The notes beneath the pieces are model-generated. The model made no database searches, was not told where the DNA came from, and saw only the letters and a program-made list of their open reading frames with translations. From NCBI RefSeq assembly GCF_963675165.1, contig NC_087379.1, positions 3,166,201-3,230,200 of the forward strand: DNA of 64,000 bases, written 5' to 3'. Shown one piece after another: positions 1-11,952 of this stretch. This stretch comes from Halichondria panicea (taxonomy: Eukaryota > Porifera > Demospongiae > Suberitida > Halichondriidae). The position numbers were made by a program, and so were the translations under genes. Positions within the stretch are counted from its first letter, which is position 1. The number at the start of each line of letters is the position of its first letter.

Positions 1-1466
1 TCTTAAGTACTGGGCTGATGAAATAGTCCTGTACATGTTAAAAATAATTAACAATAATAGGGACATTCCCAGGGAATTTCCCCTCACGTAGACAGTAAAT
101 TTCATTGTAAAAAATGAACGTTCGGTGAGTTTCTTCAACGTCCGCGCTTGACCTGTTTAAAGCTTCGTAGAGACCCAAATTTTTACAGGTAGGTAGAGGA
201 AGGGTTGAAGTTAGCACCTGTGAAAAAAAACTTTTTTTGCCCATGTTTTTCATTTCTACTAAATTGGCCTATAGCGCGTTAAGGTCCCTTTTCATTGGCA
301 CTGTCACAAATGATCCACTTAATATAATGATCCACTTAATATACATGTATACATGCAACCATGATCAAAATTAGGTTGGTGCATATCAATCATCAACTAT
401 CAGTGGCTTGTACCGCATGGACTGCCTAGAGATAATTGAGAACTTGATTCTGTTGAATAAGCTACAAGCAGACCTCAGCTGCATACAATAATAATTATAA
501 GAGGTTTCCTAAGATTAAAAGCCAGCAGGTTAGAGCTTGTGGCACCAGAGATTGTTAAGCAACGAGCCAGACTTTAGCAACGGGTTTTCTTAGGTTGTAC
601 CACTTCAGTGCAAGAGATTGTTAAGCAACACATCACACTTCTCAGTCTAAGGTCAACCTCAGCTACATGTACATTGTGTGATCTTTTGTTCGTGTTTGTG
701 ATGAAGAGTACAACTAATTAATCAACAATCAGGTGAACTGCGAAATGTATTTTGTGTATTTTTGAAGCATAATGAAAGCATTACACAAGGCTCGAATACA
801 AACAATCCTATCGCAAAAATAAACCTTTTAGATAAGCATTTACAGCAGCCAATACTACTGACACATCATAATAAATAAACCTATATAAATTAACAAACTC
901 TAGGATTCATGGGCTCTCTTTCCTAACATTAATGTTTCATGCTTCATAAAGCTAATAAGTGGTTTCCAGTCTACCTTTCTTAATAATACATTCAATTAAT
1001 CATGAGTGCTAAGAGTCAATCAATTACAAGACACATAATAATTACAAGACACATACTAATTATTATGGAACTTGCCTGGTAGATACTTGCTCATCATCAC
1101 ACATGATGCAGATCAGCCAGTACAATTATACACAGCGTTGTTCAGGTCATAATATGGCCGGCCTGCGCCTAGCTCCTATTGATGTTCAGATGTGATGCGC
1201 GCGGTGAAGGTACACATTCTCTCTGTTTATTGTTAGATTTAGGTGCCAAGCCCCACCTAAGGGTGTGTGTTAATTAAAGACATGCGGATGACAAGCGGAT
1301 GTTAATTACATGTGCGCATGTGCAAAGCGGGACAGTCACATGACATTCAGCAAATGTTGCAGCAAATTGCAGCATATAATAAACAAACATGACTGTTTCT
1401 ATAAATAATTAATTATGCACAGTGGTTAAATAAAAATAATTGATTAGGTAGCATGAATCAGTCATT
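1..1466. other. Gene-free flank downstream of the Dispatched gene
   Basis: No supportable gene. The DNA is AT-rich with small direct repeats: a motif beginning atgatccacttaatat occurs twice near 311-345, and agagattgttaagcaac occurs near 548 and 611. It lies 3' of the Dispatched gene and should hold that gene's 3' UTR. An AATAAA on the minus strand near 1227-1232 is one possible polyadenylation signal. The short open frame at 38-253 (-) has no recognisable domain and no supported splice partner. Confidence 0.5.
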
Positions 1467-4400
1467 TCAGGGGAAGAGTGGATATCCGTCTGCTGTGAGT
1501 ATCGGAACTCCCACAGAGGACAGAATGAACAACACCAGAATCAGCAACATAGGATACACAACCACAGTGGTCCCTATGGTTACCAAAGCATTCACAGCTC
1601 GAGCCTTGGTAAACTTCGAGTCCGAGGGTCCAAAGAGAGCGAGGAAAGTGCTACAGAAGACGAGCGTATAAGTAATGGCAAGTACAGTATTGAGGAGTAG
1701 AATTTGTCCAAAACGTGTGAAGAGTTCAATTGTTGTGAAGAGCAATGGAATGATTGCTAAGATGGTTGTCATGGCAGAGCTGACTATTGAGACACCCACA
1801 AACGAAATAGATGCTGCAACACGCTTAACTCGTATAGAGGCTCCAGACATAAACTGCACGGGATGGGATATACATGTACATCATGTACATGTACACATTA
1901 GAAACTTAATAGGCGACGTGTATAGTAACCTTTAGCTGCAAACACAGCACAAACAGTATTATTAATGCACATACATGCACATACATGACGTATAGATTTA
2001 CAGAAATTAACACTTTGAGCACAAAACTCTTAATAACTGCATGCTATTAGTCTTACCTTGAACTGTTCCACATAGGCAATGTGTTCGGGAGTGGCAGACA
2101 TATAACCCTCACACAAGTGAATACAGTAATCCAAGGAGTTACCGACCACAATAGTCAGAGTTATGGCCTCCACAATGCCAAGCTTCCAACCAAACACCAC
2201 AAACATTGCAAGCAGTGAGAAAACAATGCTTAGAACAGTCAACTTGATTGCAACGAACACCCTCCAATTGTACGTGAGGAACACTATGATCACCATACAC
2301 AGTAGTATAGACACACAAATTCCATACAAAGAGCCATCCACAGCCAATACTTCGATGTTGACTTCCACCCACTTCTCAGACGCCTGAAACCCGGAGGAAA
2401 GGAGTTTATCTGCTCCCTCATAGAGTTCTCCAGGTCCCGACTGCTCACTGATAGCGGACAGTTCCCCTGAGAGAAAGTCTTCCCATTGTTGGTAGTCTTT
2501 CACACTGTCAGACGGGGAGTCATTTGGACTAGTGGTCTGTATTGGGCAACAGAATGCAGAGAGTTGGATAGAATTACACTGTATACATACAATTTGGCCA
2601 TATGTTGCGTCTAAAATGCTTTCTTGGAAGCTAATATGAATGAATGGTATGCAGGTACTATTGTACACATTCCTTGTACATGTAAGTTCAATTAAAGGAC
2701 TTGTTATTTGGCAGCATACAATGCATAAAATTTATACACTTTAAGGAAGTGGTCACTTTCAAAAGGATGACTTATAATTACTGTTTATGTCAACTTTATT
2801 GCAGAACCAAGGTTTTTAATTGTGTGTGTACAAAGCTAGGGCCTTGAGTATGAAGTATACGTAATGACTTACAGATTTGAAGGCCATGGACAAGTAGCGC
2901 AAGTTCTTTGTTCCACCATCAGTACTGTTATAATAAGAATCTGCGGCAGCAGTCACAGAGACATTCCTGGTATCTTGTCTTAACAAAGGCTGACACTCGG
3001 GTAGGCTCTGAGCAGAGTAGTAGAGGCAACGAAAGGAAGAGGAGAGTAAAGTACGGGGGAAACAGTTATAGTTTCCCTCCATGATGAGACCATTGTCTGG
3101 GCTAGAAATGTTGGTACAGATTCGGCAGAAAGCTCGAACAGCTCCCTTGGGATTGATTATGCCGGGTCTGGAACTGCAGGTAAAATTACCTACAAACGAG
3201 TCGTCTTGCACAGCATAGTTCTATATGGGAGGCACACGTAGTTAAAAAGGTCATACATGTATATCCGATAAATAATCCTTTATATGCATGTACATTGTAC
3301 GTGTACGAACAGTCAATGTTTACATCGTTTTCCCGACCAATCCCTAATATACATGCATTACATGCATTCTGGAATGTGCAGGCATATAATCATCAAGACA
3401 TGACACTTGCCATAAAAGAGCAGTCTTATACGTGCTCACCCCATTAGATAGGAATTCAGATGATTCAACTCTCTTAATATCTTTGATTCCAAACACGACG
3501 TTGACAACGACGTTATTAGAATAAAGGTTGGAGAGAATATCCACTTCCTCCCCACCACTATTGGGAGTATGAGTGGGGGGATTCGTTACAGGGGCAGATG
3601 GTGTATGGTCCCCATTGTTAGTGGTATGGGTGACTGGTGGGTGTGTGACGGGCGGTGGTGCTTGTGTAGTGGATGGGGGACGTGGGGTTTGTGGAGGGTC
3701 AGTATGTGGAGGGGTGGTTACAGGGGGTGCTTGGGTATGTGGAGGGGTGGTTACAAGAGGTGCTTGGGTATGGGCAGGAGTGGAGTGGGAGGGAGTGAAG
3801 TGGGAGGGTTTGGATGTGGGTGGTGAGGACGTGGGAGGCTTGGTTGACGAGCTGGAGGTTCCCCCACCACCAGTAGAGGGGGGAGGGATGTAAGGTACTG
3901 TGAGAATGTAAATGTTGAGCCTTTAAACATTAATTTTGATGAGATTACAACTAAACATTATATCGACCAGTAATTACATGTACATGTATCATCCGATCAT
4001 CAAACTCACATGATCCTCCACAGCCATTAATGCAGTCCAAAATCCCACCCTCTGTTAGATTCCCTGTTAGATCAAGCAACTTCTGGATGTTGGAGTTTGA
4101 GTTAAACAGCTGGGGAGGACGGTCTGAGAATCGAAGTAGGCCGACCACAAGTCCTATTGAAAGAATCAAACTAAGTAGGTACACCCAAATGCAGAACATC
4201 TTCAGTAGCAGAAATCTGAGCTTTCCAAATTTGGTCTTCACTAACTGAAAGAAAAGAACAGGCCTCGCAATACAGTGTAGCATCGTGAGCTGGAGGAATG
4301 TTGACACTTTCTCCACAGGCAAAGTTTTCTGGATCATTTCAGTTTGCACAATATGCGCCATACCCTGTGTTTCTGCTACTGTAACATTTGATTCCAGGGT

Positions 4401-7400
4401 TACATCATTATTGTCTCTTTCTGAAAGGAGGTCTGTCGACTCGCTTTCCTTATAATATGTTAAATCAGCCTGATTATCATTCTCTGTTCCAATTTCTTCC
4501 TCATCCAATTCAGACAATCTGACATGAGGTATAGTCACTGTAATTTGCTTATGAGCACAGGGCAGCGAACAAGGGTAGTAGCAACAGTTCTCACAATATC
4601 TGAACACAGCATGCCATATATGTAAGGCAAGAGGGAGAACAATGAGCACTTGAATATAGCAAAATATCACCACTAGACCCATGAAGATGCCGAACTGCTT
4701 CACGGCAGGGATCTGCATGCAAAGAGGAGAGAGTATAAAAACATAATAGCAAACACGAATATACAAATACAACAGTAGATTTGGTTAGGAAGAAGAAATA
4801 GTATTAGCACAGCTAAGTTCGTGCTGACAACCTATGCGGGTAATAAAATGGCCACACAAAATTGCGCACAGTACCCAGCTACAACCGCATGAGACTAAAA
4901 AATACCTCCCATGCGGGGAATCGAACCCCGGCCACGACGGTGAGAGCGTCGGATCCTAACCACTAGACCACATGGGACTTCACATTTGAGAGCATTTCTC
5001 AATAGTACTACAATTTCAATCAATACTCAAAAGTTAAGTTGACAGTTAGTTAATGACTGTTAATTTTGAATGTAAGCATTTAAATCCCGTAATAGTAACG
5101 GGACAAAAAAGACTTCGCATAAGACATTACAGAGTTTGACAGTATAGGGTCAGCCCTAAAAGGTGCATGTACATGTAATTGTATACGTCAGCAGCAAAAA
5201 AACATGACTACTTAATATAGTCCCTCCCACACGTCCATGAATTCTCGATACATTAATAAACCAGTACAAACCACTTACCGCTGATATTGCGTTGGCAAAG
5301 AAAGCCACTGAGGTTGTTAGTGATGTGACAAAGGTGGCCTTGCCAGCAGTAAGTATAGTGTAGCCCAGGCGCTGATGGAGGAGAGGAAGAGATTTCAGTT
5401 TGCCAGATTGTTTGAAGGTGTTGATGAAGACAAAGACATCGTCCACTCCTATACCAATCACCACAAACACGGAGACAACGTTCAGCACATTCAGAGTCTT
5501 GATACCTGCATGAAGAGTATAAATGTACATGCGCTACGTGTAGCCGGGTAGGAAATAAACTGGAGTTTGGCATTCCTCAGTTCTCTCTGATCTTCTACCA
5601 ATGTTTAGAAATAACTATTCAGGGGTACACTGTATAAACTAGCAATTTTGGCTAGGTATAGCCAGATGTTTGCATATATATACATACTAGAGATGTAGTG
5701 CCAATTAAATGTTTGATGCTGCTACAGTAGTATTCTATTCAATATACATACATGTAAGTGTACACATGGGCAAAGGTGTGCCAGCAATCAGAATTATAAA
5801 CTACCTGTCCTTGTACAACGGAATGCAAGAGATATTCTTACCAAGGATTATTCTGTAAACAAAGTAAGCCCATGGGAAGCAGCTGAACACACTGTAGATC
5901 CCCAGCACAGTCAGCCACACAGAGAACCCACTCAGCACAAACACCACTATCACTATCAAGACAAAAGAGGCGATGGCAAGTAGATAATCGTGAATTATGG
6001 CACTGTCCACTTGGTAGTCATATAGTCCTGTGCCACCATAGATTACCTCTAGTTCACTGTGTGTGGATAAACACGTATAAATTAACCAAATACGGTGCAT
6101 CATGCGGAGATCAATTATATACAGGAAGTTCAATCACATGTGTGTACAGTACATCATGCGGAGATCAATTACATGTATAATTATACAGGAAGTTCAATCA
6201 CATGTGTGTACAAGTACATAGGTACATCATGCGGAGATCAATTATATACAGGAAGTTCAATCACATGTGTGTACAGTACATATATAGGTACATGTAGCTG
6301 TGGGTCATTAGTTCAGCATACTGTTAAAACTTACCCTCCACTAGCTTTTTCAAAGAGAGGAACAAGAGAAATGTAGTAATCAAACACGGCACGTTGCTGC
6401 TCTCCAATATTATCACGTGTAGCACCATTGTAACAAGGCAGGGGTAATCCAACACTCAGCTGTGACCTTAGTAGCTTTGCTTTGATCTGATTTGTAGATT
6501 TGACGACGGTGATTTGCCCCCCAGTGTACCAAAGTGCCTGGTCGAGATGATCCTTAAACTGTAGCAGAGACTTAGTGAGATTAGGAGTGAATCCATCTAG
6601 AGTATTGTATACATAACTGCCGTCAGAGTTCCTAGGATACAGACTAGACATCACAGAGTTCAGACGATCACAAAGTGCGCTGCCACTCTTCTTGTGACAA
6701 ACATTAGCATATCCATCGGAGTTGTATATTTCGTTTTCCATGCTGTGTATCAGACTCAGACGTTCTTTAGTGAGAAGATTGTTGTCTTCAACACCATCAC
6801 GTACTTTGTAGATTAGCTCTAAATTCCAAGTGCCGTACCTACTCATATCAATGTTCTGGTAACGGTGGCCCGGTTGAGGTGTACAATCTCCACCATCCAC
6901 AGATCTCTTCATAACACTTTCTGCATCTCGCTTGACAATATTGCTTGTTTGGGTTACATTATTCTGCGATGAAGCATTTAGATATCTCCCAGCTTTGGCA
7001 GCCGAGAAAGAGTCCCAGTGTTTTTGTGAAGGGTGGTTTGGGATCGTGAAAGAGGTTAGAGAGACATTTATGTCAGGGGGGTAGAGACTGATAGCAGTCC
7101 CCAGCAAGGTAGCAAAAATACCCACGTTCAGAGTGAGAAGAATAACAGACACAAGAGGTGCTTTCTCGTGGAAAAATACGAACTTCAGAATCCAGTTGAA
7201 GACCATGCTTGCTGGACCAAATGCGCCTTTTTTCAACTCTGTAGTTTGGCTAGGGACCGTTATATCTCCAGATTGCACAGATAAAACTTGTTGTTGGCCA
7301 TTTCGATTTCTCCAAAACTTCCACTTAGGAGCTGGTTTGTCAGTATCTTCTGAATCAGACTGTAGGCCATGGAAACGGAGTTTCTGAAAAGCTTCACTCG

Positions 7401-7479
7401 TTTCATCTTCTGTATCTGTTAGTTCTGTGTCAGATTCCAGAGAAGACTCTAGTTCCACAAGACTGCTTTCTTCTGACAT
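1467..7479 (-). CDS. DISP: Dispatched-like RND/sterol-sensing transporter, 1320 aa, 8 exons
   Basis: Exons (-): 7479-6335, 6056-5842, 5505-5279, 4712-4010, 3897-3440, 3220-2873, 2536-2057, 1853-1467; total 3963 nt, all phases join. Dispatched proteins are twelve-helix RND-fold pumps that release lipid-modified Hedgehog-type ligands at the plasma membrane. Seen here: an acidic cytoplasmic N-terminus, helix 1 at about 107-131, a large first extracellular loop opening with the family motif SFTIPNHPSQKHWDSF (143-158), a GxxxDD proton-relay motif GIGVDD (471-476) in the helix-4 region, and a second relay motif GNSLD (1164-1168) in the helix-10 region. The second outer loop holds a long Pro/Thr-rich stretch (about 764-865). 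Human DISP1 is about 1500 aa, so the length fits. Whether the ligand is a true Hedgehog or another lipidated protein cannot be told. Confident in the family; DISP1 versus DISP3/PTCHD-like orthology is less sure. Confidence 0.9.
4906..4977 (-). tRNA. tRNA-Glu (CTC anticodon)
   Basis: The 72-nt cloverleaf is complete on the minus strand. The acceptor arms are TCCCATG and CATGGGA, the D arm contains GGTCTAGTGGTTAGGA, and the anticodon stem CGACG/CGTCG closes the loop CTCTCAC, giving anticodon CTC. The T arm contains GGTTCGATTCC. Internal A and B boxes are intact, so it looks functional. It lies inside intron 3 of the Dispatched gene in the same transcriptional direction. Anticodon-stem bases differ from the vertebrate gene as a compensated pair, as expected for a conserved structure. 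Confidence 0.93.
6098..6300. repeat. Three-copy minisatellite in Dispatched intron 1
   Basis: Three imperfect tandem units of about 55-75 bp, each starting catcatgcggagatcaatta and followed by tacaggaagttcaatcacatg, begin near 6098, 6152 and 6228. They lie in the intron between Dispatched exons 1 and 2. The small plus-strand open frame over them is a product of the repeat and is not a gene. Confidence 0.85.
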
Positions 7480-7626
7480 GATAAATGTACAGTACAGCTA
7501 GCTATAGGACTAGGAACAAGGAAGCTACTGGTCCAAAGACTTTGTTTATCCACGTTTAGAGCAACCGCATTAATTACCACATCATTTACGTACACGCCCA
7601 CACAACTTAACAACATAATACCACAT

Positions 7627-9647
7627 CTAAGCAGCAGTTGAACTCATACTGTGTTCGTAATTGTAAGACTGCTCTGAGCTACTGGTTGAGTCATATTTTC
7701 TAATGTTATATCCTGTAGCAGGCCTGTGAGGTAGTAGAGGCGACGTAGACCCATCTTGCTTATTCACATTCATATTTCGCACTCGGTGATTGAGTCCCGG
7801 TTTCTGTGATGTTGTCGTGTCTGTATCGAGCTCACCCACCAGTCGTCCCTTGATGGCATCTACACATGGTCCACAGAGAGAGTTAAAGAGCCGAGTACGT
7901 ATAGTGGGGGAGAGGAAAACATAGAGGACAGCGTTTCCCCAGCCCTGGCCTCCATCGCCAATAGCCTGGGGAGGGGGCGGGGCGATAAACACATGTACGT
8001 ACAGCTTACAATTACATCCTCTGTTCTTGAACTAGGAACAAATATTTGTAGCCTGGCTTTGACTACACAGACCTGTAGTCAAAGGTGCATGGCTATAGCT
8101 ACATGCATACAGTGTGTACTGTGAATACTGTGCTTTGCAGCTCACTAGGGCAGCAAACAGTGTTACATTGATAAAAATGGTGCCATTGTTTGCTTGTGTA
8201 AATAAACTGTTTCTCTTATCTCAATGAAGTGTAGTGCTCAAGATTTAGTTTCAAAGCACAAATACTATGATTACTGGGTTAAAAAGGATTAACATACAAT
8301 AAAGACACGTGTACATACATCGAGTTAGGATAACAGGCATATTCATTGTACAGAATAGGCATCTCACAGCTAATTATGCTGACTATAATTATAGTATTTG
8401 TATCAACATGTATGTATCAACAAGGTAGTAGTGTAAGGTAATTCATAGTTAGTGTGGAGTACACTACTAGACTATGGGAATAATGATAATTATGCTTACT
8501 TGCAGTATCCCTAAGGCTAAGTACACATCACGCAACTGAGGGGTGATACAAGGAGCATCTTTGTTGGAGGGCAGACTAAGAGAGACAATCAGCTGAATGG
8601 TTCCCCACATTCTGAGTAGGATGAACAGCATCGGGATAGCCATCAATCTCCACTCTACTTGTAACATCCGCGGCTCAATCTCAGTATTCTGCAACTGGCG
8701 ACGAGTCTGTATAGCAGCAGAGAAAAAATTACACAGTAATCCCATTGTATACTTTTGTTATGAAAGCAACCTTTTAGTTAATTTGCTTAAGCAATGATAT
8801 ACGGTGAACCCTCAAGTGTAAACATAGTGATCAATACACAACAGTTACACGTTCAGCTGTGCATGTACATGTATAGCTCAAAAGAGACTACAGGAATAGC
8901 AACACATTTTACAATTCATAGCATATAAATGTACATAATAATTATTATGCTCACCCGGTGAATATGGCAAAAGATGAGCAAGTACAGGACTGTGACACAC
9001 ATATAGCTGATGAATTCCCAGCCCTTTCCAGCCACTAGTATAAAAACAACGGTCAGCTCATTCTGCCTCAAACCATGGTAGTTGTAGTCCTTCACGTAGC
9101 ACCAGTTAGAAGCTGCATACGGAGCATAACCGAGCTTGCCTGTACCTAGCAGTGGCAGAATGATTATCAGGGGCACTCCCCAAGCAATGACATTGTACAC
9201 AGAGAGTAGTTTTCCTGCGAAATGGAAACGTTTGAAGACAATGATCAGGAAGAAGTGTAAGGCGAGAAATACTGTCCAAAAAAACGAGACAAGGGACGAC
9301 CATGCTGTTATAGTGGCTTGAGCTTCGCATAGTATGAGGAAGACCTGACATTCAGATGAATTAGTTTTTCCAAAGTGGGTTAAAAAGTTTACCGAACCGA
9401 AAATGTAGCCAACAGCACTGATGAAATCAGCGATTGCCAAAAAGGTAATTATCTTCTGGGTGGTAGTACGTAAGTCCTTGAGTAGACAGAATGCTAATAC
9501 GATCAAAAGTGAACCCAAACAAGACAGAATGCATGAGACAATGCTCACATAGCTTGGAGACGCTCCAATGTCAAAACTGACTAAATCTTTGCTTGATTTT
9601 CCACTGCAGTTGAAACTGAGAGGGCATGTTACATTCTGACTTTCCAT
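7627..9647 (-). CDS. GPR157-like G-protein-coupled receptor A, 412 aa
   Basis: Exons (-): 9647-8955, 8706-8500, 7965-7627; all junctions are phase 0 (231, 69 and 113 codons including stop). The order of features matches GPR157 / cAMP-receptor-like receptors. A short outer N-terminus carries potential N-glycosylation sites, TM1-TM5 lie in exon 1 (ITFLAIADF in TM2, SFFWTVFLAL in TM3, GVPLI in TM4, a GWCY-type motif NWCYVKD in loop 2, and GKGWE before TM5), TM6 is in exon 2 (LMAIPMLFILLRMWGT), and TM7 is in exon 3 (IGDGGQGWGNAVLY) followed by a Ser-rich cytoplasmic tail. The ligand is unknown; vertebrate GPR157 is an orphan receptor. The stop codon is only 147 bp from the Dispatched start codon on the same strand. 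It is divergent from receptor B across about 260 bp. Confidence 0.87.
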
Positions 9648-9906
9648 TAATACTGTTCAGCACTGCCAGGGCTAGCCAATTGGATAAATATCTAGAGGCT
9701 GTTTAATATCTCACAACATGACAACGACAAACGAGTCACTTCAATATGCAATGTTGACACACTTTAAAATATTCCCACAGCCACGTGCTTGTGTGGGTGG
9801 TCAAAGCTTACAAGCCCCACCTTTTGCAAGCTTGCACTCTAAGAGCTGCAACACCCCCTAGCCTTAGCCCTATCAGTGACAAGACAAACTTTTTGGCTAG
9901 TTAAAA
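9648..9906. promoter_or_regulatory. Shared promoter region between divergent receptors A and B
   Basis: These 259 bp separate the start codons of receptor A (-) and receptor B (+), so both promoters must lie here or overlap the 5' UTRs. No TATA box is convincing. The assignment rests on gene geometry alone. Confidence 0.5.
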
Positions 9907-11681
9907 ATGTCTTTGAGTGGATGGGACTGGTCTGAGCCTGCTGTTTGCCCTCATTCTTTTGAGTGCCCAAGCAACCTGGAAAGTTTTGACATTGGAAGAG
10001 CACCAAGTTATGTGAGCTTAGTTTCAAGCTCCCTATCATGCATGGGCAGCATATTAATTGTCCTGACCTATTGCTTATTGAAAGAAATGAGGTCAGGAGC
10101 ACAGGCAATTATTACATTGCTAGCTATTGCAGACTTCTTCACAGGATTTGGGTACATCATAGGATCTATCAATTTCCTAGTAAATTTTAAGGATCAGAAA
10201 GTCGATCATGATTGTCCTGCTTTCACAAGTATTTGTGAGATTCAGAGTTTCATAACCACCTGGTCTACCATGAGCTCGTATTGTTGGAATTCTATCTTAG
10301 CGTTTTATTTCTTTCTGATACTCGTATATGGTAACAAGAAACTGGCCAATCGTTTGATTCCCCTGTATAACATTGTTGCGTGGATTGGGCCATTGCTTAT
10401 TGTGTTCCCTCTACTTGTTGAGAATAAGCTTGGCTACGCACCTTATGTTGCTTCAAACTGGTGTTATATCAAAGATATGGACTACAAAGAGAAAATTTCT
10501 GATAATGTTAATACGATTGTGTACATACTTATTGCTGGAAAACTGTGGGAGGTTATGTGCTATGTTTTCATCTTGGTGCTGTATGTCTGGATCAAGATTA
10601 GTATAAATAAGGTAAGATCATTGTTATTTACATGTCTATAATTGGGCCAATTAACTTTCATTGTACTATTGTGCATGCACAGTTAATTGCCGGTATACTA
10701 ATCTTGGTGCTTCCCAAGTCAATGGCAGTCATTGTATACTAACAATCTAAATAACAGCTGAATTGGTACTAGGTGCAATACTCACCAGTACTTGGTTATC
10801 ATAATAATTATTATAAAGCTATACAAAATGAGGGAAATAATAAAAAATAATAATTTTCAGACAAGATCTCGTCTCACGAATGAAGATCACTCTACTGCGA
10901 TGCAAAAGACTATCCCTGTGGAGAAACGACTCCTGGCTATTCCAATTTTGTACATATTTCTCAGGATGTGGGGAACATTGCAGTTCTTTTATTCGCTTAT
11001 TGTTTCAAACTCGAATCACGGTGGTTGTATCCCTTCCACTGTAAAGATAGTCTACACAGTGTTTGGGATCTTGCAGGTAAGTCTTTGTTGTTCTAGAGTT
11101 CTAAGCATTAATTACGTGTACCCTTCAGTTTATAATTATGTGATAACAGAGGCCTATAAGTTCCATATCGAGAATGACTGTAAATATAATCACTGTCTTT
11201 TGTACGAGAGTTATAATACGGCTTTAAACTTTGGCTCCTTGTTGTGTATAATTATGCATAATTATATGCATCAACCCCAATACAGTTGCTTGGTTTCCAT
11301 GCATTGCCTAAATTCATACACATGTACCAGGCTATAGGAGACGGTGGGCAGGGTTGGTGCAATGCAATCCTCTACATAATCCTATCACCCATGATGAGGA
11401 GGAAGCTGTGTGGAGAGCCCTGTGAGAGTTGTTTGCAAGCAACTGAGAAACGATTACAGAAGTTGCTTGAAAGTAATGCAAGCGATCAACCAGCACCGGA
11501 AGAAGAGCAAGCTGTAATTTCTGAGATCAACGACTATCAAAGCGTTCAAGAGGATATTGCGGAATCAGTAAAGAACCAAGCAAGTGGATACAAGATTCAA
11601 AAGTATGATTCGACTTCAATGACTGCACCTGACCAAATCTCCTCAAGAGGGTTTTCTGTCAGTAACAAAATTAATAGCTGA
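9907..11681 (+). CDS. GPR157-like G-protein-coupled receptor B, 423 aa
   Basis: Exons: 9907-10611, 10861-11076, 11331-11681 (235, 72 and 117 codons including stop), all phase 0, with introns at the same protein positions as in receptor A. Shared landmarks are ITLLAIADFFTG in TM2, SNWCYIKD in loop 2, GKLWEVMCY before TM5, LLAIPILYIFLRMWGT in TM6, and AIGDGGQGWCNAILY in TM7. The GKLWE and RxW motifs are those of GPR157-type receptors. The tail is long, acidic and Ser-rich, and a YKIQKYDSTS motif near its end is close to the tail of receptor A (YNIRKYDSTS), pointing to a conserved cytoplasmic interaction. The copied exon relic at about 14740-15085 is most like this gene's last exon. Confidence 0.88.
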
Positions 11682-11952
11682 AGTAACCCTAAATCTATAT
11701 AGAATGGTTTTGTAACGTTTGTGTGTGATGTTGTGTGTGTGTGTCAACCTATCAGTGGCAAATATATGTAAAAACATGCAGTAGATTTACAGTATAGTCT
11801 ATACCAGTCTGCATGTAGTCTTCAATTAAGCCATAAAACATCTAGACTGGATATAGGATTAAATCTAGATTCTATTTCTGGCAATCTTTACCCATGCAGC
11901 ATGCACAATGGTCAATGGCGCTGTTGTCACATTGCTTAATATGTGATCTAGC

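Noticed and set aside
38-253. 71-codon minus-strand frame near the left edge
   Set aside because: No domain, no splice partner and no neighbouring coding signal.
3569-3893. Gly/Val/Trp-rich open frames on the plus strand
   Set aside because: They are the antisense of the Pro/Thr-rich exon 5 of Dispatched, which fits its splice sites and phase.
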